Shown: in pieces, positions 8,105 to 17,507 of the stretch
How the letters are laid out: each line of letters opens with the position of its first letter
Numbering within the stretch: the stretch's first letter is position 1
Source of the DNA: Chryseobacterium sp.
GTDB taxonomy: Bacteria; Bacteroidota; Bacteroidia; Flavobacteriales; Weeksellaceae
Direction of reading: 5' to 3'
Assembly: GCA_031277615.1 (NCBI GenBank)
Contig: JAITMC010000018.1
Location: 1 to 64,000 of the forward strand
DNA length: 64,000 nucleotides
Position numbers and translations under genes: made by a program
Notes under the pieces: model-generated
Told to the model about the DNA's origin: nothing
Seen by the model: the letters and a program-made list of their open reading frames with translations, nothing else
Databases searched by the model: none

Positions 8105-8623
8105 TTATTTTTTTGCCTGCAGTTGAGTATAAGCTCTGTCTGAAATGGGGTAAGAATGAAACAGGTCATACATAGCCAGCCAGTTGAAGTTCAGTCCGAA
8201 GTTCTTTTTTGCTTCTTTGATGTTTTCAAAATTATTCCGGGCAAATTCACTCTCATTATAGACCAATGCATTTTTGTTGATTTTACCATCAAGGACCTGC
8301 ATGAAGCAGTAGTCAACAGGCATATCCGCCCATTCCGAACTGTGTTCAATGATAAAGCTTTCAATATGATGATCCCTGACCATTTTAAAAATATCCACCT
8401 CCCAATGATCGTGATCCCGGTGGTAGGGATAATTTTCAAAATTGTTTTCAGATTCCAGATGACTGATATAATCACTCACCAGATCATAATTTTCAATTCC
8501 CTCAAAACGGGGGCATGACATATTGAAAGGAATAAAAGTAAAATCCTTCACCTCAAAATGAACGACTTCATTGCCTAAATCAATCTTTTTATTGATGATA
8601 AGACATGTTATATCCTGGCCCAT
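8105..8623 (-). CDS. Hypothetical protein
   Basis: A 172-residue soluble protein with no signal peptide or membrane segment. It is rich in aromatic and acidic residues and carries a His/Asp cluster (YPYHRDHDHWEVD, about 65-77) followed by DHHIESFIIEHSSEW. The family is not recognised, and these residues could as easily be structural as metal-binding. It starts 11 bases after the uridine phosphorylase gene and ends in a strong terminator, so it is probably the last gene of that transcript. Confidence 0.6.
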   Translation of the reverse strand: MGQDITCLIINKKIDLGNEVVHFEVKDFTFIPFNMSCPRFEGIENYDLVSDYISHLESENNFENYPYHRDHDHWEVDIFKMVRDHHIESFIIEHSSEWADMPVDYCFMQVLDGKINKNALVYNESEFARNNFENIKEAKKNFGLNFNWLAMYDLFHSYPISDRAYTQLQAKK

Positions 8624-8634
8624 TATATGACGGG

Positions 8635-9489
8635 TTATTTTATAATTCTGTCAAGCACCCAGGTAATCAGGTTCTTTTCAGAAGCATGGTGGTCTGCAGA
8701 GAATTCCCCTCGTCTTCTGTTGGCGATCACGTTATTTACCGTAATAGCTTTGTGGCCTAATAATTTGGAAAGTGCATAGATGGCAGAAGTTTCCATCTCA
8801 AAATTGGTGATCCCCAGGTCATTTAATGTTTCCAGGAACTGATCATCCACAGCTTTCAGACGAAGCTGTCTTCCCTGGGGAGCATAGAATCCCGGGAAAG
8901 TAGCTGTATTTCCGTGGTATTTTGCATCTTTATAATATTCACCCATTTCTTCGGCCCAGTCTGAGAAGTAAAGCATCGGCTTGATTCTTTCGTAGGGGAA
9001 TTTTTCTAAAAAGTTTCTGGAAAACTCATTTTCAAAATTATAATCCTGATAGAAATGCATCAGTCCATCCAGTCCCACCACATTCTGGGTTACCAGCATA
9101 TTATCTACCTGTACATCCGGGTTTACACTTCCGCAGGTTCCCATACGGAACAGCTCAAGAGCTTTATGTTCGGTTTTGAATTCTTTGTTTTTAAGGTCAA
9201 TATTCACAAGTGCATCCAGTTCGTTCATGACGATATCGATATTTTCGGTTCCGATACCGGTAGACATTACGGTGATCCTTTCTCCGCGAAGGGTTCCTGT
9301 GTGCGTATAGAATTCTCTTTTATTCTTTTTGATTTCAACGGTATCAAAATAAGTTGAAACTTTGGCTACTCTGTCCGGATCTCCCACAAGGATGATCTTA
9401 TCAGCGATATCTTCAGGTAAAAGGTTTAAGTGGTATACGCTTCCGTCTTCATTCAGAACAAGCTCTGAGGCAGCTAGTTTATTTAGCAT
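8635..9489 (-). CDS. udp: Nucleoside (uridine) phosphorylase
   Basis: A 284-residue member of the PNP/UDP phosphorylase family 1. It shows the phosphate-binding IILVGDPDRVAKVS near residue 35, the STGIGTENIDIVMNEL segment, a GTCGSVNP motif, and the FEMETSAIYALSKLLGHKA block that forms the nucleoside pocket. Enzymes of this family split uridine or related nucleosides with phosphate to a free base and ribose-1-phosphate in pyrimidine salvage. Length is slightly above that of the E. coli enzyme (about 250). Uridine is the likeliest substrate, but purine nucleosides are not excluded. It lies between two small genes on the same strand with short gaps. Confidence 0.85.
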   Translation of the reverse strand: MLNKLAASELVLNEDGSVYHLNLLPEDIADKIILVGDPDRVAKVSTYFDTVEIKKNKREFYTHTGTLRGERITVMSTGIGTENIDIVMNELDALVNIDLKNKEFKTEHKALELFRMGTCGSVNPDVQVDNMLVTQNVVGLDGLMHFYQDYNFENEFSRNFLEKFPYERIKPMLYFSDWAEEMGEYYKDAKYHGNTATFPGFYAPQGRQLRLKAVDDQFLETLNDLGITNFEMETSAIYALSKLLGHKAITVNNVIANRRRGEFSADHHASEKNLITWVLDRIIK

Positions 9490-9509
9490 AGTATGTATAT
9501 TTTATTTTT

Positions 9510-9971
9510 TTATTCAATGAAAATGGCATCTTTGTAAGGAGAGCCCATAAGCTGGTAAATGTTGTCGTATTCTTCAACAATCCTTTTCTGACCCTGAACC
9601 ACCTCGTACACGGTAACAACGGTTTTTTCAATGTCTTTAGGATCTTTTCTCTGTGAAGTAACCTCATAAAAATGGTCTCCTTTTTTAAGGATGGAGATCA
9701 GTTCTTCTTTGGTGGAGTTGTTGGATGCCATCATTCCGGGAAATTCCATGACAATATCTTTAAGGTCGGTATATTTCTTAAAGGGTTTTGTAACCCCGTT
9801 TGAGTAAACATAAACATTGGGGATTTCCTTATCTTTTTCCAGGCGGATCAGATAATAATCATTGCCTTTTTTTTCTGCATATACAGCCATCTCCTGTTGT
9901 TTTTTCTTTTGCGAAAATGCAGTAAGAGAAAGGAAGCATGCTGTAAAAGCAAACAGTAATTTTGTTCTCAT
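9510..9971 (-). CDS. Hypothetical secreted protein
   Basis: A 153-residue protein with a clear Sec signal peptide (MRTKLLFAFTACFLSLTAFS, cleaved near residue 20) and a Lys-rich start of the mature part. It contains no Cys lipobox, membrane segment or enzyme motif. The mature portion is charged with several predicted strands (YYLIRLEKDK, HFYEVTSQRKD). It is probably periplasmic or surface-associated, function unknown. It lies 20 bases upstream of udp and may be co-transcribed with it. Confidence 0.6.
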   Translation of the reverse strand: MRTKLLFAFTACFLSLTAFSQKKKQQEMAVYAEKKGNDYYLIRLEKDKEIPNVYVYSNGVTKPFKKYTDLKDIVMEFPGMMASNNSTKEELISILKKGDHFYEVTSQRKDPKDIEKTVVTVYEVVQGQKRIVEEYDNIYQLMGSPYKDAIFIE

Positions 9972-10155
9972 AATCTATTTTAGTTTGATGTATTGAATTT
10001 AATTAAAAATAGCCTCTCCCAATAACCTTCGCCATTATTTTTACGGGTACTTTCAGAATGTCCTCTTTTAAGAATAATGAATTTGATTTCGGGGTTTAAA
10101 ATTAGTGAAAAATATTTGATCTGAAATATAAACATTTTTTAATCTGTAATTAAAG

Positions 10156-10183
10156 TTGGGATAACATCTGATTAATAGTTTTG
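10156..10183 (+). promoter_or_regulatory. Bacteroidetes-type promoter for the peroxidase gene
   Basis: TTG at 10156-10158 and TAGTTTTG at 10176-10183 fit the -33 and TAnnTTTG -7 boxes of the Bacteroidetes housekeeping sigma factor, with 17 bases between them. The start codon is only 13 bases downstream, so the leader would be very short. Confidence 0.5.
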
Positions 10184-10196
10184 CAGCTAAAAATTC

Positions 10197-12026
10197 ATGA
10201 GATTTTATACGCTGTTTGCCGTGATCCTTTTTTCCGGTTTTTCTGTGATGTCTTTCAATTCTGTTGACAAAGGGATGAAGAATGAGAATACATTTGTCAA
10301 TAAAGGGCTTTCCGGTTTTAAAATCAAACTAGAACAGTTAAAGACCGACGTTTACAGCTTTTCCGAAAACAAATTGTCTCTTGAAGACCTGAGACGTTCC
10401 CTGAGCAATACACGGAATTCTTTTAAAGAAATTGAATTCTATATTGCCTACCACTACCCGGAATTTACGAAAACCCACCTGAATGCTGCCCCTTTATTTC
10501 ATATCGAAGCTGCGGGTACATCGGCTTATACACTGCCTCCGGAAGGTCTTCAGGTTTTGGATGAGCTTATTTTTTCAGACGAAGCGGAGGATGAAAAGGA
10601 GAAAATCAAAACGATTACCGATTTTTTATACAACAGTTATTCCGGTTTTTATCTGAGTGCAGTGAAGAACGGACTGAGCAAAGGGAACAATAAGACCCTT
10701 CCGTTACGGATTGAACTGATAAGGATTTATACCTTAGGCGTTACCGGATTTGATACGCCGGGTTCCCTGAATACTTCGGAGGAAGCGGTGCATGCTCTTA
10801 CAGGAATTAAAAGCTATATCAATGATGATCCTTATTTCCGGAACTATAACACACAGAAAGCCAATCAAATCCTGGACGGAAGCATCAGCTATCTTTCAGA
10901 AAATACAGATTTTGAAACCTTTGACAGAATTGAATTTTATAAAAGCTATATCCAGCCTCTGTATGAAGAACTGGGAAAATGGGACGGAAGAACCGATGAC
11001 CTTAAAGAGTTTTCAGGCTGGAATGTAAACAGCAAAGGCCTTTTTAACAGTGATTTTCTGGATCCTTACTTTTATACCTTACTGAATCCTTCCGAAGATA
11101 ATGCTGATCTCCGCAGCCTTGGTAAATCTATTTTCTATGACGGAACCTTAAGCGGAAACGGTAAAATGAGCTGTGCTGCCTGCCACCTTCCGGAAAATGC
11201 CTTTACAGACCTTAAACCGAAATCTGAAAGCAATGTGGAAGGAAAAACGGTTTTAAGAAATTCTCCTTCGCTTTATAACGCTGTTTTTGCCAAAAGATTT
11301 TTCTATGATCTCCGGGCTTTTTATCTGGAACAGCAGGCCGAACATGTGATCTACAATGAAGATGAGTTCAATACAAGCTATGAAGATATAATGAAGAAAC
11401 TGAAAACAAGACCTGACTACAAAAAAGCATTCTGCAGTGCATTTAAAGACGGAAAGATCAATAAAGAGAATTTTTCAAAAGCACTGAGCGCTTATGTTGC
11501 TTCCTTATATTCTTTCGACAGTGATTTCGACCGTTTTATGAGGAATGAAAAAGAGGTTTCGGAAGACGTGAAAAAAGGCTATAATCTGTTCATGGGAAAA
11601 GCCAATTGCGCAACCTGTCATTTTGCGCCTCATTTTTCAGGTTTGGTTCCGCCGTTTTTTAATGAAAATGAATCCGAAGTTTTAGGCGTTACCACAAGAC
11701 CTGTCAATCAGCTTCCCATTGAGCTTGATGCCGATTTGGGAAGAAGCGGAAGCCCTGTTAAAAAAGAAAAATCATGGATCTATGATTATTCCTTTAAGAC
11801 GGTTACCGTGAGAAATATTGCCCTGACGAAACCTTACTTCCATAACGGTGCTTTCAATACCCTGGAGGAAGTGCTTGATTTTTATAATGAAGGCGGAGGG
11901 GAAGGTTTGGGATTAAAGATGAGAAATCAGACGCTGTCCCCGGATAAACTGAATCTTAGTCAAACGGAAATCAGGCAGATCATAGCGTTTCTGAATGCTT
12001 TAACCGATGTAAATAAAGCAAAATAG
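10197..12026 (+). CDS. Di-heme cytochrome c peroxidase-like protein
   Basis: A 609-residue exported protein with an N-terminal signal segment. Two c-type heme sites, C326-AAC-H330 and C471-ATC-H475, place the C-terminal half in the CcpA/MauG di-heme peroxidase family. These proteins reduce hydrogen peroxide or oxidise a partner in the periplasm. A conserved PYFHNGAFNTLEEVLDFYNEGG follows the second heme. The first 290 residues are a helical extension without heme motifs, much longer than in classical peroxidases, which are about 330-350 residues in total; its role is unknown. The downstream gene is a T9SS PhoX-like protein on the same strand, with its own probable promoter. Confidence 0.85.
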   Translation: MRFYTLFAVILFSGFSVMSFNSVDKGMKNENTFVNKGLSGFKIKLEQLKTDVYSFSENKLSLEDLRRSLSNTRNSFKEIEFYIAYHYPEFTKTHLNAAPLFHIEAAGTSAYTLPPEGLQVLDELIFSDEAEDEKEKIKTITDFLYNSYSGFYLSAVKNGLSKGNNKTLPLRIELIRIYTLGVTGFDTPGSLNTSEEAVHALTGIKSYINDDPYFRNYNTQKANQILDGSISYLSENTDFETFDRIEFYKSYIQPLYEELGKWDGRTDDLKEFSGWNVNSKGLFNSDFLDPYFYTLLNPSEDNADLRSLGKSIFYDGTLSGNGKMSCAACHLPENAFTDLKPKSESNVEGKTVLRNSPSLYNAVFAKRFFYDLRAFYLEQQAEHVIYNEDEFNTSYEDIMKKLKTRPDYKKAFCSAFKDGKINKENFSKALSAYVASLYSFDSDFDRFMRNEKEVSEDVKKGYNLFMGKANCATCHFAPHFSGLVPPFFNENESEVLGVTTRPVNQLPIELDADLGRSGSPVKKEKSWIYDYSFKTVTVRNIALTKPYFHNGAFNTLEEVLDFYNEGGGEGLGLKMRNQTLSPDKLNLSQTEIRQIIAFLNALTDVNKAK

Positions 12027-12180
12027 GGAGTTTCATTGTCCTTTGACAGGGATTTTCTGAAAACGGTATTAAACATTAATTTAACGAAAAATTAATCCCC
12101 TTAACATTAAATTTCAAATTTATTAACAAACCCCGAAGTATATTTAAACTCCTATTAACAGAGGTGCCGGCTCAAAAAAA

Positions 12181-12188
12181 TAGTTTTG
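12181..12188 (+). promoter_or_regulatory. Promoter -7 element before the PhoX-like gene
   Basis: TAGTTTTG followed by CAG is identical to the -7 region of the preceding gene and lies 25 bases before the ATG at 12214. The -33 region is poor, so confidence is moderate. Confidence 0.4.
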
Positions 12189-12213
12189 CAGGGTCTAATA
12201 AATCAATAAAAAA

Positions 12214-14379
12214 ATGAAGAAAAAACTACTTACCATTGCAGCTATGGCATTAGCTGCAGGTTTTAGTGTACAGGCACAAACCACTATTTTTGACAGGAGC
12301 TCATCATGGAGCTACAAAGATCTTGATCAGGCTCAGCCGGACGAATGGAAAACCAGAACCTATGATATTTCAGGCTGGCCGACAGGAAATGCTCCTTTAG
12401 GATACGGAGATCCTGTAAACACAACAATTCATAACGGTGCTACCGGGCTTGTTACAGCTTATTTTGCCAAAGACTTTACCGTAAACCTTTCCGCTCTTTC
12501 AGATGAGATGGAACTTGGAGTAATGAGGGACGACGGTATTATCGTTTACCTGAACGGGGAAGAAGTAATAAGGGATAATATGCCGGCCGGAACAGTGACT
12601 TTCAATACATTCTCATCAACAACGATTGATGGGGCTGCAGAGAATATCTACAATATCTTCACAATTCCGAAATCAAAATTTATAAACGGAACCAACAGGA
12701 TTTCCATAGAACTGCATAACAGAAGTGTAACGAGCTCCGATCTGAGAATTGATGCCTATCTGAAAACAACGACAACCACAACTCCTCAGCCGCCGGCATG
12801 TAACGGATCGCACATCAGCTGCTTTACTTCTATTGTTCCTACGGCACAAACCAATAAACTCATCATCCCTGCCGAACATAAATATCAGCTTATCTTAAAA
12901 GAAGGCGATAATTATACTGAAGGCGGAGGTATGGTAGGCGGTCAGAATGATTTTACCGCTTATGTAGGCAAGTCAGGAAGCAGCACCAACGGATATCTTT
13001 CTGTGAATCATGAGACCAATCCGGGAGGAGTGACGATGGCAGAGATCAACTATAACTCAAGCTCTAAGCTTTGGCAGCTTACCAGATCAAGAGCCGTGAG
13101 TTTCTCAGATCCAAGCCTTGTACAGACGATCAGAAACTGTTCAGGAGGAATTACCCCATGGGGAACGGTAGTCACTGCCGAAGAATCTGTAACGTCCAGT
13201 GATGCGAATAATGACGGATATAAAGATTACGGCTGGCTGGTAGAAATAGATCCTGCCACAGCACAGGTTGTTTCTAAAAATCCTGACGGTTCCAAAGGGA
13301 AACTTTGGCAGATGGGAATCATGAACCACGAAAATGTAGTAATCAATAATGCAGGAACTACAGCCTATTACGGAGAAGACGGCGGTACGCATATGGTATA
13401 TAAATACGTAATGGATACCCCGAATAATCTTTCTTCAGGTGACCTTTATGTACTGAAATTAGATCAGGGACTTACCCCTTCAGGAGACCCTGCAGGAACT
13501 ACAGCCACCTGGATCCAGGTTCCTAATAAAATAAAAGCTGATCAGAACAATACAACCAATCTTGCCCAGTCATTGGGAGGAACAAGATTTAATGGCGTGG
13601 AAGATGTGGATATCAGCCCGTTGGACGGAAAGATCTACTTCACGGCAAAAGGATTGGATAAAGTATACCGTTTACAGGATAACGGCGCAACGGCTTCCCA
13701 GGTAGAAACTTTTGTGGGTGGGGCAGATACCGCCTATTCATTCAACACGTCGCAGGGAGTGAAAACAGAAGCATGGGGCGACGGAAACGATAACCTTACT
13801 TTTGATGAGCTTGGAAACCTTTGGGTACTTCAGGACGGTGGGAAAAACTATATCTGGGTCATCGCTCCGGATCATACACAGGCCAACCCTAAAGTAAGAC
13901 TGTTTGCTTCTATGCCGGCAGGTTCGGAGCCTACGGGACTTACCTTTACCCCGGATCACAAATTTGGATTCTTCTCTATCCAGCATCCGAGTTCAACGAT
14001 TTCTACTGATGTAGACGCAACAGGAAATACAATCGATTACAGAGGGAAATCTGCCACGGTGGTGATTGCTCTGAAAGAAAATCTTGGAACCAACGGATCA
14101 TTGGGAACCATTGACAGCCCGGTTTCTGAAAATACAGTAAGTGTAGCTCCGAATCCAACTTCAGGAATCGTTAAGATCAATTCAGGAAAAGGACTGAAAG
14201 ATATTTCGGTAACCGCTTACAGCATGGATGGTAAAATTGTTTACACGAAAAAGTTCAGTGGCCTAAACAGATCGCTGGAACTTGATTTCACGAACCAGCT
14301 GCAGGCATCCGGTATTCTTGTTTTAAATATCGAAGCTGAAGGCGGATTCCAGAAAACCGTTAAACTTGTCAGAAAATAA
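12214..14379 (+). CDS. PhoX/DUF839-like protein with T9SS sorting domain
   Basis: A 721-residue secreted protein. A signal peptide covers residues 1-21 (ends VQAQ). Residues about 25-190 form a beta-sandwich of the type found next to phosphoesterases (GVMRDDGIIVYLNGEEVIRD). From about 210 to 620 it resembles the PhoX/DUF839 family, with YLSVNHETNPGG, NCSGGITPWGTVVTAEES, MNHENVVI and NGVEDVDISPLDGKIYF. PhoX members are calcium/iron alkaline phosphatases, but the DUF839 group is wider and activity here is not proven. The last 75 residues carry a type A T9SS sorting domain (VAPNPTSGIVKI ... KTVKLVRK), implying release or attachment at the cell surface. It ends before a very strong terminator. 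Confidence 0.85.
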   Translation: MKKKLLTIAAMALAAGFSVQAQTTIFDRSSSWSYKDLDQAQPDEWKTRTYDISGWPTGNAPLGYGDPVNTTIHNGATGLVTAYFAKDFTVNLSALSDEMELGVMRDDGIIVYLNGEEVIRDNMPAGTVTFNTFSSTTIDGAAENIYNIFTIPKSKFINGTNRISIELHNRSVTSSDLRIDAYLKTTTTTTPQPPACNGSHISCFTSIVPTAQTNKLIIPAEHKYQLILKEGDNYTEGGGMVGGQNDFTAYVGKSGSSTNGYLSVNHETNPGGVTMAEINYNSSSKLWQLTRSRAVSFSDPSLVQTIRNCSGGITPWGTVVTAEESVTSSDANNDGYKDYGWLVEIDPATAQVVSKNPDGSKGKLWQMGIMNHENVVINNAGTTAYYGEDGGTHMVYKYVMDTPNNLSSGDLYVLKLDQGLTPSGDPAGTTATWIQVPNKIKADQNNTTNLAQSLGGTRFNGVEDVDISPLDGKIYFTAKGLDKVYRLQDNGATASQVETFVGGADTAYSFNTSQGVKTEAWGDGNDNLTFDELGNLWVLQDGGKNYIWVIAPDHTQANPKVRLFASMPAGSEPTGLTFTPDHKFGFFSIQHPSSTISTDVDATGNTIDYRGKSATVVIALKENLGTNGSLGTIDSPVSENTVSVAPNPTSGIVKINSGKGLKDISVTAYSMDGKIVYTKKFSGLNRSLELDFTNQLQASGILVLNIEAEGGFQKTVKLVRK

Positions 14380-14394
14380 GTATTAATAATTCCC

Positions 14395-14436
14395 GTCCAG
14401 AGGCGGCAGCGGAGCTGCCGCCTCTGGACATTTTTT
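14395..14436 (+). terminator. Very strong Rho-independent terminator
   Basis: A perfect 16-base GC-rich stem (GTCCAGAGGCGGCAGC 14395-14410 with 14414-14429), a 3-base loop and six T (14431-14436) terminate the PhoX-like gene. The next gene starts only six bases after the T run, so its leader may overlap this structure. Confidence 0.92.
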
Positions 14437-14441
14437 AGGTT

Positions 14442-15341
14442 ATGAAAAAAATTCTTTTCGCCGCTTCCTTTTTTCTCCTTTTTCAGGCAAAAGCCCAGAT
14501 TGATCCTGTAAAATATCCCACCTTTACCAGTATCGAAGAAGCTTTAGGCAGCAGCAATACAGTATACAGCATGAGTTTCCGGGAAAAAGGACTTTTCAAC
14601 CTTCCGCCTCAGATTTCAGAGCTGAAATCACTGTTTTTCCTGAATATTATGGGAAACAAGCTTGAAAAAATGGATCCTGAAATTTTCGCTTTAAAAGAAC
14701 TCACGATTTTAAATGTGAATGAAAACAGTATTAAATTTATCCCCGACGAAATCAGAGAGCTTACCAGGCTGGAGACGTTTTCGATGAATCTGAACGGGCT
14801 TACCGGTATCAATCCTCATATGGCTGAACTTCAGCGTTTAAAAGCCGTTCATCTGGAAGCCAATAACCTGAATGTCTTTCCTGAAGCACTGATGGAGATT
14901 CCGTCTTTGGAAGAAATTAACCTTCAGGGAAATCAGATCAGTTTTATCACGAACCGTATCGAAAAGATCAGAAACTTGAAGTTTTTAAATCTTTCTGAAA
15001 ATCAGATCAATGACATGGGAAACCTGTCTTTTCCAAAAAACCTGAAATACCTTGAATTGCAGCAGAATGCCATTTCAAAACTTCCTGAAAATCTTTATAG
15101 AGCTAAAAATCTTGAATTTCTGAATGCCAGCGGTAATCAGATTACGCAAATATCATCCGGAGTAAAAGGATTGAAGAATATAACGAGTATGAACCTGGCC
15201 CATAACAACCTGAAAGATCTTCCTCAGGAAATTACACAGCTGAAAAAACTGAAAACACTGATTCTGACCGGAAATCCGATTGAAAAATCTAAAATAGAAG
15301 TACTAAAAAAGCAGATGCCCGAAACCCGGATCTATTTTTAA
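14442..15341 (+). CDS. Secreted leucine-rich repeat protein
   Basis: A 299-residue protein with a signal peptide (MKKILFAASFFLLFQAKAQ). It then has about ten leucine-rich repeats of roughly 23 residues in the pattern L-x-x-L-x-x-L-x-L-x-x-N-x-I/L-x-x-[IL]-P. Examples are LKELTILNVNENSIKFIPDE and KKLKTLILTGNPI. LRR proteins form a solenoid used for protein-protein binding. There is no anchoring motif or T9SS domain, so the location is probably periplasmic, or the outer surface by another route. It directly follows the PhoX-like gene behind a strong terminator and ends two bases from the convergent yciH gene. Confidence 0.8.
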   Translation: MKKILFAASFFLLFQAKAQIDPVKYPTFTSIEEALGSSNTVYSMSFREKGLFNLPPQISELKSLFFLNIMGNKLEKMDPEIFALKELTILNVNENSIKFIPDEIRELTRLETFSMNLNGLTGINPHMAELQRLKAVHLEANNLNVFPEALMEIPSLEEINLQGNQISFITNRIEKIRNLKFLNLSENQINDMGNLSFPKNLKYLELQQNAISKLPENLYRAKNLEFLNASGNQITQISSGVKGLKNITSMNLAHNNLKDLPQEITQLKKLKTLILTGNPIEKSKIEVLKKQMPETRIYF

Positions 15342-15343
15342 AC

Positions 15344-15667
15344 TTATCCGCCGACTCTTTTGGTTTTATATCCCATATCTTTAAGGATCGCCATAATCTT
15401 ATCACGGTTGTCACCCTGAATAATGATCACACCGTCTTTTTCAGAACCGCCGATTCCTAAGGTGGTTTTTATTGTCTTGGAGATTTTCTTTAAATCTTCC
15501 TCACTGCCTTCCCAGCCCTCAACAATCGTTACCGGTTTACCGTTTCTTCCTTTTTTTTCAAATTTGCATACCAAAGGTTCCTGTTGCTTAAACTCTTCTT
15601 TAGGCATCTCAAAATCCTGCTCTTCATGATCAGGAAAAAGGTTCTTCAGTTGATCTCGTAAATCCAT
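15344..15667 (-). CDS. SUI1/eIF1-family translation factor (YciH-like)
   Basis: A 107-residue protein of the bacterial YciH/SUI1 family, related to eukaryotic initiation factor 1. The core includes CKFEKKGRNGKPVTIVEGWEG and KTTLGIGGSEKDGVIIIQGD, matching the conserved KKxRxGKxVTxIxG and GGxxKxGxIxxQGD patterns. In bacteria these proteins are thought to bind the 30S subunit and influence start selection. Size is normal. It is monocistronic and convergent with the LRR gene, with only two bases between stop codons. Confidence 0.88.
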   Translation of the reverse strand: MDLRDQLKNLFPDHEEQDFEMPKEEFKQQEPLVCKFEKKGRNGKPVTIVEGWEGSEEDLKKISKTIKTTLGIGGSEKDGVIIIQGDNRDKIMAILKDMGYKTKRVGG

Positions 15668-15887
15668 AAAACAAAATTAATAATAATAATTTAACCTGAA
15701 AAATAATTGGCAATAAGCCGGAAGCTGGTTGGGATAAAGCTGACGAAGTGCTGTGGATTCCCTTTTTTTTGACAACTGAAAAAGAATTGATGATGCTATA
15801 GCTTAGAAATTTGACTTATATTATTATTTTTATGTAATATTTCCCTATTTTGCTCTGTTTAATAATAAAATTCATTAAAATAAAACC

Positions 15888-17129
15888 ATGAAAATAAAAG
15901 CAAATCTGCTCCTTGCAGCCTGTTTTCTCACTTATGCAACAGTAAATGCACAATCCGGATTTTCCGATGATCCTTTGAATGCTGTTTTTGAAACCGGTGA
16001 TACAGGACGATTCTGGAAAGCATTCGATACCATGGAAACCTCCAAAGGCAATCCTTTTGCAGATTATATGAATGACGGTTCACCGGGAGTGAAAGGATTC
16101 ACGCCTTTTAGGATCATCAATGCAGATTCATTATACACCATGGTAAAGCTGCGAAAAGCAGATTACCTGAAAACCCGTAATGTTCTGAAGGGAATAGGAC
16201 AGAAGGAAAAAAGAGCAAAAGCAATCTACAGTGCTATGAAATACTGGTATCCGGAAGCCAAATTCCCTCCTGTTTATTTTGTCTACGGAAGATTCAATTC
16301 CGGTGGTACCGTCTCCAAAGACGGAATTATCATCGGAACAGAAATGCTCAGCAATCTGGATGGGGTGATGGGGCTTGTTGCCCATGAACTGATCCATTTT
16401 CAGCAGAATATCAAAGGAGATGACAGCCTGATAAAAAATACCCTGATGGAAGGAGGAGCTGACTTTATCAGTGAAATGATTTCCGGAGAAAACATCAATA
16501 CCGGACCTTTTCGTTACGGGGAGGCTCATCTGGAAGCTTTATGCAGAGAATTCGTCACTAAATTAAAAAATGATGACAATACAGACTGGCTGTACGGAAC
16601 CAGCAAAAAAGATGACAGGCCCAATGATCTGGGCTATTGGATGGGATATAAAATTTCAGAGGCTTACTTCAATAAGCAGAAAGATAAGCATCAGGCCATC
16701 CACGATATCCTCAATATAGAAAATCCTATGAACTTCCTGAAAGAGAGCGGTTTCCTGGATCCCTACATACAAGACTATACCAAAACTAAAAAAATGAAGT
16801 TTGAGGATTTCTTTAAGGAATATTCGGACGAAACCCATGAAGTTACATTTGTGGTGAGTGTTCCCGATAAAAATGATGAGGTATACATTACCGGAAATCA
16901 GCCTGAACTGGGAAGCTGGACTCCATCATCCATTAAAATGAACAGGAAAAGTGCCAAAGAAAGAAGTATCACTTTAAAAATACATCTGCCTGCCCAGTTT
17001 AAATTCACCAAAGGAAGCTGGGACAATGAAGGAAACGTGAAAGGAAAGGACAGCGGCCAGAACATAAAAATAGAAGAGAAACCTTCAAAAACCGTTCATT
17101 ATGAAATCAAAGAATGGATGAAAAAGTAA
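15888..17129 (+). CDS. HExxH metalloprotease-like protein with CBM20-like C-terminus
   Basis: A 413-residue exported protein with a signal peptide to about residue 21 (VNAQ). The zinc motif H166-ELI-H170 and a downstream E188 in MEGGADF fit a gluzincin-type or DUF2268-like peptidase. From about residue 320, the segment FVVSVPDKNDEVYITGNQPE followed by LGSWTP resembles the starch-binding CBM20 fold, in which tryptophans bind glucans. In Bacteroidetes such add-ons can be plain binding modules without sugar specificity. There is no T9SS signal, so it is likely periplasmic. It is monocistronic. The protease call is good from the motif; the substrate is unknown. Confidence 0.7.
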   Translation: MKIKANLLLAACFLTYATVNAQSGFSDDPLNAVFETGDTGRFWKAFDTMETSKGNPFADYMNDGSPGVKGFTPFRIINADSLYTMVKLRKADYLKTRNVLKGIGQKEKRAKAIYSAMKYWYPEAKFPPVYFVYGRFNSGGTVSKDGIIIGTEMLSNLDGVMGLVAHELIHFQQNIKGDDSLIKNTLMEGGADFISEMISGENINTGPFRYGEAHLEALCREFVTKLKNDDNTDWLYGTSKKDDRPNDLGYWMGYKISEAYFNKQKDKHQAIHDILNIENPMNFLKESGFLDPYIQDYTKTKKMKFEDFFKEYSDETHEVTFVVSVPDKNDEVYITGNQPELGSWTPSSIKMNRKSAKERSITLKIHLPAQFKFTKGSWDNEGNVKGKDSGQNIKIEEKPSKTVHYEIKEWMKK

Positions 17130-17507
17130 TAAATATTTGTAAATCAGTATTATATGTGAAATTTGTAAAATCTGTGGGAAACTCAAAAACCTGGTATTGA
17201 AAAACTCAGGAACAGAAGAGTTCCCACAGATAGCACACGTTTATTATAATCTGTTTCAAAGCTGATCAATAATAATGCACAATCAAACTCAAAAGCCTTT
17301 CATCACACACTTCATCGAATCAACTCCGTTGATTCTCACCTTTGGTTGCTGGAATCAACAGTATCATGCATAAAACCTTGCGTTGGAAAAGCTCCCCGGA
17401 AAACAAACCGTAAAATATCAGCATATAGCAACTATGGCAAAATTAAGCCCTGCAAATTCTTCTGTTCATCGGAAATTAGGTAAATTTGTATAACAAAAGT
17501 TTACAAA
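17130..17507. other. Intergenic region with inverted repeat elements
   Basis: About 380 non-coding bases. TCTGTGGGAAACTC (17171-17184) and GAGTTCCCACAGA (17218-17230) form an imperfect inverted pair. The second part belongs to an inverted copy of the 7.4-8.0 kb repeat. TAAATTTG at 17481-17488 is a good -7 element for gpmI, 20 bases before its ATG, with no clear -33 box. Confidence 0.5.
17218..17384 (-). repeat. Inverted, diverged copy of the 7.4-8.0 kb repeat
   Basis: Read on the minus strand this starts AACGCAAGGTTTTATGCATG, then has ACTGTTGATTCCAG, GAATCAACGGAGTTGATTC and GATGAAGTGTGTG, and ends CTGTGGGAACTC. The order and spacing match copies A and B at 7.4-8.0 kb, with substitutions. It shows that the element is dispersed and not a single local duplication. 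Confidence 0.7.
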
